NCBI GenBank assembly: GCA_947625315.1
Contig: CANQOE010000049.1
Location: forward strand, 1-8,170
Direction: 5' to 3'
DNA length: 8,170 bases
DNA from: an uncultured Bacilli bacterium
GTDB lineage: Bacteria > Bacillota_I > Bacilli_A > RF39 > UBA660
How positions within the stretch are numbered: the first letter of the stretch is position 1; each line of letters begins with the position of its first letter. Positions 1 to 4,421 of this stretch are shown here, piece by piece. A program made the translations under genes and the position numbers. The notes beneath the pieces are model-generated. The model had not been told where the DNA came from and searched no databases. It was given only the letters and a program-made list of their open reading frames with translations.

Positions 1-630
1 ATGTATAATCATTTTGCTAAAGAAGAATATAATAAAAGTTATAGTTATGCCACTAGATTATTTTCTAATCAAATTCAAAAAATAAAAACAAAAGATTATT
101 ATGTTAATAGATATCAAGATATGCACACAGTATATAGTATTAACTTAATAAGTGGAAATTATCAAAATAAAAATAATGAATTAGTAAATTGTTATGTAAA
201 TAAAAACAAAGAAACAAACGAAGAGATAGATCAAAACATAATAACGTATTTAATCCGGCTTGACAAGGTAAAAAGTATAGCTTATAATATAAAAGAAAAA
301 AGATTTATAACTATATTAAGGATAATAAATGCGCGAGATTTAAAAGAAGTAGAGAAATACATAAGAAAGGGAGATGAAATAATGGAAAGTATGTATCAAT
401 TTTTAAAAGAATGGAATGAAAACAATGCGAAGAATGGATTTGAAGAGTATATGGGTGAGAAGTTATATGAAGCTCAAACAAAAGGCGAAAAAGAAGGAAA
501 AGGTCAAAAAGAAGGTCAAGAACAAGCTTTAAAGAAAACGGCTCAAAAAAGGTTAGCAAAAAATGTAGATATTCAAGATATAATTGAAATAACTGGTTTA
601 TCTAAAAAAACTATTTTATCTTTAACTTAA
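1..630 (+). CDS. Rpn family nuclease/putative transposase, 3' part (N-terminal nuclease core outside window)
   Basis: This is the C-terminal 209 codons of what looks like an Rpn-family protein, from the PD-(D/E)XK recombination-promoting nuclease group often annotated as a transposase. Residues about 10-50 (aromatic and basic, with YATRLFSNQI and later VYSINLI) resemble the segment that follows the catalytic core in Rpn proteins, where an 'S-x-x-Y-(W/A)-(S/T)-x-L-(F/Y)-S-x-Q' helix precedes a 'xSINIL' strand. The catalytic D...ExQ motifs are not in the window. The ATG at base 1 is therefore probably an internal Met of a longer gene, although an N-terminally truncated remnant cannot be excluded. 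Residues 150-179 form a Gly/Glu/Lys/Gln-rich helix with short repeats. Residues 185-208 (VDIQDIIEITGLSKKTI) form the small helical end typical of the family. The first bases look even more A+T-rich than the genes downstream, which would fit an accessory gene. It also contains internal expression signals (260-288, 366-373, 382). The family call rests on recalled motif similarity, not a database search. Confidence 0.7.
   Translation: MYNHFAKEEYNKSYSYATRLFSNQIQKIKTKDYYVNRYQDMHTVYSINLISGNYQNKNNELVNCYVNKNKETNEEIDQNIITYLIRLDKVKSIAYNIKEKRFITILRIINARDLKEVEKYIRKGDEIMESMYQFLKEWNENNAKNGFEEYMGEKLYEAQTKGEKEGKGQKEGQEQALKKTAQKRLAKNVDIQDIIEITGLSKKTILSLT
260..288 (+). promoter_or_regulatory. Perfect-consensus sigma-A promoter inside the Rpn frame
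   Basis: TTGACA lies at 260-265 and TATAAT at 283-288, separated by exactly 17 nt, so both hexamers and the spacer match the housekeeping consensus. It lies within coding sequence (the -35 falls over Leu-Asp-Lys codons), which makes it unusual. Transcription would start near 295 and give a leader of about 85 nt before the internal Shine-Dalgarno and ATG at 382. It is the best-scoring promoter by eye in the whole window, better than those of ftsE or asnB. What is seen is the sequence; activity is inferred. Confidence 0.7.
366..373 (+). promoter_or_regulatory. Internal ribosome binding site for the RpnS-like C-terminal protein
   Basis: AAAGGGAG is a strong Shine-Dalgarno match and sits 8 nt before the in-frame ATG at 382. 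G-rich runs like this are rare in this A+T-rich gene. Position and spacing are as good as for the genes in the window with clear starts, which supports 382 as a genuine internal start. Confidence 0.65.
382..630 (+). CDS. Candidate intragenic RpnS-like protein (C-terminal domain of Rpn, 82 aa)
   Basis: This is an in-frame internal gene using the same stop as the Rpn frame. It begins at Met128 of the visible Rpn sequence (MESMYQFLKEW...) and contains the Gly/Glu/Lys/Gln repeat helix (visible-frame residues about 150-179) plus the small helical end. It has its own full set of signals: a consensus promoter at 260-288 and a Shine-Dalgarno at 366-373 with 8-nt spacing. In enterobacterial Rpn systems the C-terminal domain is reported to be translated separately (RpnS) and to bind and block the toxic full-length nuclease (RpnL). 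Those systems act in phage defence and carry variable 4-residue repeats in the dimerising helix. By analogy this product would be an antitoxin made in excess over the nuclease. The signals are seen, the precedent is known from the family, and the antitoxin role here is inference. A second in-frame ATG at 391 is an alternative start. Confidence 0.55.
   Translation: MESMYQFLKEWNENNAKNGFEEYMGEKLYEAQTKGEKEGKGQKEGQEQALKKTAQKRLAKNVDIQDIIEITGLSKKTILSLT
481..516 (+). repeat. Two-copy 18-nt tandem repeat in the Rpn C-terminal helix
   Basis: Bases 481-498 and 499-516 match at 15 of 18 positions and encode the consecutive hexapeptides KGEKEG and KGQKEG. They are followed by a degenerate QEQALK. The repeat lies in the charged Gly-containing helix whose repeat number is variable in Rpn proteins of other bacteria. 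The unit is a multiple of three, so copy-number change would keep the frame for both the long and the short product. Confidence 0.6.
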
Positions 631-670
631 CATATTTTGAATATAAAATTAGAAATTTTAATAATTAGTA

Positions 671-699
671 TTGTTAATTTTCTTTTTTTTTGGTATTAT
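671..699 (+). promoter_or_regulatory. Possible promoter of the TasA-like gene, with a T9 tract in the spacer
   Basis: TTGTTA (671-676) and TATTAT (694-699) are 17 nt apart, and an overlapping TATGAT lies at 700-705. The spacer contains nine consecutive T at 683-691. The start site would fall near 706, at the Shine-Dalgarno, giving a very short leader of about 12 nt. This weakens the call. A second, poorer candidate is TTGAAT (637-642) with TAATAA (659-664). No clear terminator follows the Rpn stop, so read-through from upstream is also possible. Confidence 0.4.
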
Positions 700-705
700 T
701 ATGAT

Positions 706-713
706 AGGGTGAG
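706..713 (+). promoter_or_regulatory. Ribosome binding site that fixes the GTG start at 718
   Basis: AGGGTGAG lies 4 nt before GTG 718. This decides the start: the frame is open back to a TTG at 637, but that codon has no Shine-Dalgarno and would add 27 residues in front of an already complete signal peptide. Confidence 0.65.
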
Positions 714-717
714 TAAT

Positions 718-1380
718 GTGAAAAGAAATATTATTTTGGCTTGTGTCTTAGCAGTTTCTTTAATAGTTTTAGCAGTAAGTGGCTCTTATGCTTATTTTAG
801 TAATAAAATAGAAAATACCGGTAATGGAGGCGTTAGTGTAACTGGCGGAGATTTAGAAATTGGTTTTACTGATGATACTGATGAAACGCATAAAACAATA
901 ACGGTAGAAAATGCTGGTTTAACTAAAGATGATGATGTAACTAAAAGTGAAAATTATACAAAATTTGGGATTGAATTAAAAGAGACTTCAGCAGTTAAAC
1001 ATGTAAAATATCAAATATATTTAACTGATATAAGTATGACTTGTAATTTTAAAAGTGCTGATTTGAAATGGGCTTTATATAGAGATAAAGATAGTAATTT
1101 GTCTGAACAAGATAAAGTTGCTTCTGGAGATTTTTCAAATTTAACTACTAATGATAATATGTGTTTAACAAACACTATAGATGGTAGTACTCATATTTTT
1201 AGTAATCTAACATTAACAACAACTGAAGAAACTTTAAATTTAGGTGAAACAGGAAATGCAGTTAATAATTATCGTTTATATATTTGGTTAAGTTATTCTT
1301 CAGATAAAAATCAAACTGATTTATTAAATGGTAGTTTATCGGCTAAAGTTGGATTTAGGGCGGTACAAGCAACTAATTAA
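718..1380 (+). CDS. Secreted TasA/camelysin-like protein with SipW-type signal peptide
   Basis: This is a 220-residue exported protein. Residues 1-25 are a short basic start (VKRN, read as Met), a hydrophobic core (about residues 5-20) and the end SGSYAYFS. That ending matches proteins processed by the SipW-type signal peptidase, such as TasA and camelysin, with likely cleavage after Ala25. The mature chain then has a Gly-rich turn and GGDLEIGF (about 43-50), in the place where TasA has its conserved SGTLDL strand. It continues as a beta-rich, Thr/Asn/Asp-rich domain ending in YRLYIWLSYSS (185-195) and a terminal strand. TasA-family proteins form extracellular fibres or matrix, or act as surface proteases; which applies here cannot be told from sequence. 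Cys109 and Cys149 could form a disulfide. There is no LPXTG anchor and no sipW gene in view. It is followed by its own terminator, so it is separate from the ftsE operon. Fold class is fairly sure, function is not. Confidence 0.65.
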   Translation: MKRNIILACVLAVSLIVLAVSGSYAYFSNKIENTGNGGVSVTGGDLEIGFTDDTDETHKTITVENAGLTKDDDVTKSENYTKFGIELKETSAVKHVKYQIYLTDISMTCNFKSADLKWALYRDKDSNLSEQDKVASGDFSNLTTNDNMCLTNTIDGSTHIFSNLTLTTTEETLNLGETGNAVNNYRLYIWLSYSSDKNQTDLLNGSLSAKVGFRAVQATN

Positions 1381-1386
1381 AATAAT

Positions 1387-1412
1387 GCTGGCTATATAGT
1401 CAGTTTTATTTT
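1387..1412 (+). terminator. Rho-independent terminator after the TasA-like gene
   Basis: The stem is CTGGCT/AGTCAG (1388-1393 with 1398-1403), including one G-U pair, around an ATAT loop. A T-rich run TTTTATTTT follows. It begins only 7 nt after the stop codon. The stem is short but correctly placed. Confidence 0.6.
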
Positions 1413-1447
1413 GGTATTATTTGGTTTAATATTTTTTTATTTTATAG

Positions 1448-1476
1448 TTCACAAGATAATTAAGTTATGATATAAT
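1448..1476 (+). promoter_or_regulatory. Promoter of the ftsE-ftsX-M23 operon
   Basis: TTCACA (1448-1453), a 17-nt spacer and TATAAT (1471-1476), with TG at 1468-1469 making an extended -10. The start near 1483 leaves a leader of about 26 nt containing GAAGGG (1492-1497) before GTG 1509. Confidence 0.65.
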
Positions 1477-1508
1477 TATTATATATAATTTGAAGGGATG
1501 TAAGTTAA

Positions 1509-2210
1509 GTGAAGTTTATTCAAATAAAGAATTGTTATAAAGTATATAAGAATGGGGTAACCGCTATTGCAGATTTAACGCTTGATATAAATAAAGGGGA
1601 ATTTGTTTTTGTTATAGGTTCAAGTGGAAGTGGAAAGTCAACTTTAATTAAAATGTTATATCGAGAAGAAAAACCAACAAAAGGAATTGTCGAAATAGGT
1701 GGAATAAATGTTGGAAAGCTTCGTAATAGAACCGTATTTAGATTAAGAAGAAAACTGGGAATAGTCTTTCAAGATTTTAAATTATTACCTAAATTAACAG
1801 TATATGAAAATGTAGCTTTTGCTTTAGAGTGTTTAGGTTTAAGAGGAAAAGAAATTAAACCAAGAGTTGTCGAAGCTTTAGAACATGTTGGTTTAAAAGA
1901 AAAATTAAGATGTTTTCCAAGTGAGTTATCTGGTGGCGAACAACAAAGAGTATGTATTGCTAGAGCTATTGTCAATGACCCTAAATTATTGATATGTGAT
2001 GAGCCAACAGGAAACTTGGATCCAAAGACTAGTAAAGAAATTATGGATGTTTTAGATGATATAAATAAAAAACTTGGAACAACTATTATTATGGCAACTC
2101 ATGATAAAGAAATAGTTAATCGAATGAAGAAGCGTGTAATTGTTCTAGATAATGGAATACTTGCGCAAGATGTAGTGAAGGGAAGTTATAAGGCCAGTGA
2201 AAGCATTTAG
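1509..2210 (+). CDS. ftsE: Cell division ATP-binding protein FtsE
   Basis: FtsE is the cytoplasmic ABC ATPase that pairs with membrane protein FtsX to switch on peptidoglycan hydrolases during division and wall growth. The 233-residue product has all ABC motifs intact: Walker A GSSGSGKST (37-45), Q-loop Gln88 in VFQDF, signature LSGGEQQR (140-147), Walker B LLICDEP with Asp164 and catalytic Glu165, D-loop NLD (169-171) and H-loop His198. Length is normal for FtsE (about 220-230). The start is GTG 1509, supported by GAAGGG at 1492-1497 (11-nt spacing); an ATG at 1498 is followed at once by TAA. Its last 14 nt overlap the start of ftsX, implying translational coupling. LolD/MacB-type ATPases are close relatives, but the adjoining FtsX settles the identity. 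Confidence 0.95.
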   Translation: MKFIQIKNCYKVYKNGVTAIADLTLDINKGEFVFVIGSSGSGKSTLIKMLYREEKPTKGIVEIGGINVGKLRNRTVFRLRRKLGIVFQDFKLLPKLTVYENVAFALECLGLRGKEIKPRVVEALEHVGLKEKLRCFPSELSGGEQQRVCIARAIVNDPKLLICDEPTGNLDPKTSKEIMDVLDDINKKLGTTIIMATHDKEIVNRMKKRVIVLDNGILAQDVVKGSYKASESI

Positions 2211-3090
2211 AATTATAAGTAGAAGTATTAGAGATTCTTTTAAAAGTATCTTTCGAAATTTTAGTTTATCAATGGCAAGTATTATATGTACAACCATTAC
2301 TTTAATATTGGTGGCTATTGCCATGGTAGTGACGGCTAATGTTAATTATGTAACAAAATCAATGGAAGAAGAATTAACCGTTGTAGTGTACGCTAAAAAA
2401 GAAACAACGGAAGAACAATTAAAAACAATTGAAAATAAAATTCGAAATATGAGTGAAGTTGAAGAAGTAGTTTTTAAAAGTAAGGAAGAATGGCGTGCCG
2501 AAATGATGAGTTATTCCGAAACTTTAGAAGTTACTTTAGATTATTTAGAAAATAACCCATTATTAGATTCTTATATTGTAAAGGTTAGAGAAGTAGATAA
2601 TTTAGCTAAGGTTGCTAAAGAAATTAGAACTTTAGAAGGTATTGAAAGTGCTAATTATGGTGAAGGAATGGTTGAAGAAATAATTAGTGTTTTTGATATA
2701 ATTAAAATGGCTACAATTGTCATTGTTATTGCTTTAGTAATTGTTACTGCTTTCTTAATTAGTAATACAATTAAATTAACAATTTTTTCGAGAAGAAGTG
2801 AAATTGAGATTATGCGTTTAGTTGGAAGTAGTAATATATCTATTAAAATGCCATTTGTTATTGAAGGATTTTTATTAGGAATAATTGGTTCTTTAGTTCC
2901 AATTGGACTTTGTATATATGGGTATATTTTGATGTATGAAAAATTAGGTGGTTCTATATCATTTAGTGCTATTGAATTAATTAAACCAATGCCATTTGTA
3001 ATGTATATTTCTTTAGCTTTATTACTTATTGGTAGTTTAGTAGGTATGTTTGGTTCTTCTAGAGCAGTTCGCAAATACTTGAAAGTGTGA
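2197..3090 (+). CDS. ftsX: Cell division membrane protein FtsX
   Basis: FtsX is the integral-membrane partner of FtsE. It passes ATPase-driven movement to an extracellular peptidoglycan hydrolase. The 297 residues show the expected layout: cytoplasmic N-terminus with a basic, amphipathic start, membrane segment 1 (about 24-47), an external domain (about 48-168) that would bind the hydrolase coiled coil, then membrane segments at about 169-190, 220-246 and 264-286. The loop between segments 2 and 3 carries the conserved FSRRSEIEIMRLVGSS (197-212), the contact with FtsE. The start is GTG 2197, inside the end of ftsE, with AAGGGAAG (2178-2185) upstream. The gene ends with TGA followed at once by an in-frame TAG, so reading TGA as Trp would change the product by a single residue. 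The downstream peptidase starts 5 nt after the stop. Confidence 0.94.
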   Translation: MKAFRIISRSIRDSFKSIFRNFSLSMASIICTTITLILVAIAMVVTANVNYVTKSMEEELTVVVYAKKETTEEQLKTIENKIRNMSEVEEVVFKSKEEWRAEMMSYSETLEVTLDYLENNPLLDSYIVKVREVDNLAKVAKEIRTLEGIESANYGEGMVEEIISVFDIIKMATIVIVIALVIVTAFLISNTIKLTIFSRRSEIEIMRLVGSSNISIKMPFVIEGFLLGIIGSLVPIGLCIYGYILMYEKLGGSISFSAIELIKPMPFVMYISLALLLIGSLVGMFGSSRAVRKYLKV

Positions 3091-3095
3091 TAGAT

Positions 3096-4298
3096 ATGAA
3101 GAAACATAAAAAGTTATTAGCTATAGTTTTAATTGGAATTTTATTTTTACCTTTTAAAGTATATGGGGCAGCAGAAACATTAGGAGATTTAAGAAGTTCT
3201 TATAATGCTTTAGTTAAAGAACAAAAAGATAATGCTAATAAAACGGCCGCGACGAAAGCTGAAATTGAACGCAAGAAAAAAGCTATAGCTCAAGCGCAAA
3301 TTGATTTACAAGCAGCAGAAACAGAAGAAAAAGAAACGGAAGAAAAGATTCAAGAATCTAATGAACATATTGAACAATTAAAATGGGAAGCGGAAAAAGT
3401 TTTACTATATATGCAACAATTACAAGGGCAAAATGTATATGTAGAATATGTTTCCGGGGCTACGAGTATGACAGAGTTAATTACCAGAGTTGAAGCGATT
3501 AATCAAATTTCGGATTATATAACCGATACTGTAGATAATTTAAAAGAAGAAATTAAAAATAATGAACAATTAAAAATTGAATTACAAGAAAAACAAAAGA
3601 AATTACAAGCTCAAATTGTTAGTTATGAAAAAATAATTGAACAAAATTATAATAATTTGGAAACTTATGATAAATTTGCCGATGATATTGATACTAAAGT
3701 AGCCGCGGCTAAAAAACAATTAGATACATATGTTGATTTATGTCGTTCTAATTTAGGGAAAACTGATGATAATGTAAAACTTGATGATTGTACTAAAGTA
3801 CCGGTTAATTCCGGTTGGATGAAGCCTTTAAAAAGTGGTACTATTACCAGTTTAATAGGTTATCGATGGGGTAGTTATCACAATGCTTTAGATATTGGAG
3901 GTAATCCAGAGGGTACTCCAGTATATGCAGCCGCGGCAGGAATTGTTGCCGGTATTCAAGCCAAGACCAGTTGTGGAGGTAACCGCGTATTTATAAATAC
4001 CAATATTAATGGAACAAAATATACGTACTTTTATTATCATTTACTTAGTTATAATGTTAAAGTTGGCGATGTAGTTGACCAAAATACCGTTGTAGGATAT
4101 GTTGGAGGTGGAAGAAGTACCTCTTATAAATATGGTGGTTATGATACATGTACAACTGGAGCCCACTTACACTTTGGAATTGCTTATGGTTGGGTTTCAA
4201 GCCATGTTGGTAAAGGCTATGTTATGGAAAAATTACCAGGATTTGGCAATTATGAAGGTTATAAATTTACTTCAAGATTAGATTATTATACAGGTTAG
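3096..4298 (+). CDS. Secreted EnvC-like coiled-coil M23 (LytM) endopeptidase, probable FtsEX effector
   Basis: A 400-residue exported murein hydrolase. Residues 1-24 form a Sec signal peptide (MKKHKK, hydrophobic 7-20, VYG before Ala25). Residues about 30-215 are two long charged coiled-coil stretches flanking VEYVSGATSMTELITRVEAI (117-136), the region that in CwlO, PcsB and EnvC proteins contacts or regulates FtsX. A linker with Cys216 and Cys232 leads to a C-terminal M23 domain (about 240-385). Its zinc and catalytic residues are present: His262 and Asp266 (HNALD), His315 (YYHLL), and His357 and His359 (HLH). E. coli EnvC has lost these and only activates amidases, so this protein should cut cross-links itself. 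Cys293 and Cys352 lie in the catalytic domain. ATG 3096 is preferred to GTG 3087 because GAAAG (3081-3085) is correctly spaced for it and the signal peptide then starts with its basic residues. It is the last gene of the ftsEX operon, 5 nt after ftsX, with a terminator overlapping its stop. Confidence 0.88.
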   Translation: MKKHKKLLAIVLIGILFLPFKVYGAAETLGDLRSSYNALVKEQKDNANKTAATKAEIERKKKAIAQAQIDLQAAETEEKETEEKIQESNEHIEQLKWEAEKVLLYMQQLQGQNVYVEYVSGATSMTELITRVEAINQISDYITDTVDNLKEEIKNNEQLKIELQEKQKKLQAQIVSYEKIIEQNYNNLETYDKFADDIDTKVAAAKKQLDTYVDLCRSNLGKTDDNVKLDDCTKVPVNSGWMKPLKSGTITSLIGYRWGSYHNALDIGGNPEGTPVYAAAAGIVAGIQAKTSCGGNRVFINTNINGTKYTYFYYHLLSYNVKVGDVVDQNTVVGYVGGGRSTSYKYGGYDTCTTGAHLHFGIAYGWVSSHVGKGYVMEKLPGFGNYEGYKFTSRLDYYTG

Positions 4299-4318
4299 AA
4301 GTCTTTAAGGCTTCTTTT
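4297..4318 (+). terminator. Rho-independent terminator of the ftsEX-M23 operon
   Basis: A seven-base-pair stem AGAAGTC/GGCTTCT (4297-4303 with 4309-4315, one T-G pair), a TTTAA loop and a T run. The stem begins inside the TAG stop codon, so ribosomes finishing translation would briefly cover it. Confidence 0.65.
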
Positions 4319-4368
4319 AAATTTGTATAAAAAAACTTAGTTTGACCCATAAAAAGATAGAAATAAAA

Positions 4369-4397
4369 TTGTTTTAAATTATTGAGTATGTTATAAT
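4369..4397 (+). promoter_or_regulatory. Promoter of asnB-recG
   Basis: TTGTTT (4369-4374), a 17-nt spacer and TATAAT (4392-4397), with TG at 4389-4390 (extended -10). The transcript would start near 4404 and leave under 20 nt before the ATG, almost all ribosome binding site. There is therefore no room for a T-box or other leader control, although asparagine synthetase genes in Firmicutes often have one. Confidence 0.7.
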
Positions 4398-4404
4398 TTT
4401 AAAT

Positions 4405-4412
4405 AGAAGGAG
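4405..4412 (+). promoter_or_regulatory. Strong ribosome binding site of asnB
   Basis: AGAAGGAG is close to the full anti-Shine-Dalgarno match, 9 nt before ATG 4422. It fixes the start that places the nucleophilic Cys at position 2. Confidence 0.85.
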
Positions 4413-4421
4413 TATTAAGTT

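Noticed and set aside
311..559. Minus-strand open frame antisense to the Rpn C-terminus
   Set aside because: It is Leu/Phe/Ser-rich, the mirror of the Lys/Glu-rich plus-strand coding sequence, and has no family features. The plus-strand frame explains the region.
637..717. 27-codon upstream extension of the TasA-like gene to a TTG start
   Set aside because: There is no Shine-Dalgarno before 637, and the extension would put a second hydrophobic stretch before a complete SipW-type signal peptide. GTG 718 has a good Shine-Dalgarno.
1498..1503. ATG-TAA start-stop pair just before ftsE
   Set aside because: The GAAGGG run abuts this ATG directly, too close to serve it. It is correctly placed for GTG 1509, so there is no reason to call a regulatory mini-ORF.
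1769..1975. Minus-strand open frame within ftsE
   Set aside because: Shadow of a conserved ABC ATPase. No start signals and no recognisable protein.
3088..3093. TGA read as Trp (Mycoplasma code)
   Set aside because: Trp codons checked across the genes are TGG, and no in-frame TGA interrupts a conserved domain. TGA is followed immediately by TAG at the end of ftsX, consistent with a stop.
3087..3095. GTG start for the M23 peptidase overlapping the ftsX stop (GTGA)
   Set aside because: GAAAG would be only 1 nt from this GTG but is well spaced for ATG 3096, which also gives a standard signal peptide start.
2655..3107. 150-codon minus-strand open frame across ftsX
   Set aside because: Ile/Leu/Thr-rich complement of the FtsX membrane segments. 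The plus-strand gene is unambiguous.
4099..4281. 60-codon plus-strand frame inside the M23 domain
   Set aside because: Out-of-frame shadow over the catalytic HLH region, with no Shine-Dalgarno.
4319..4421. T-box or other riboswitch ahead of asnB
   Set aside because: The promoter at 4369-4397 leaves under 20 nt of leader, and no structured element is visible before it. TTGACC at 4342-4347 has no matching -10 at the proper distance.
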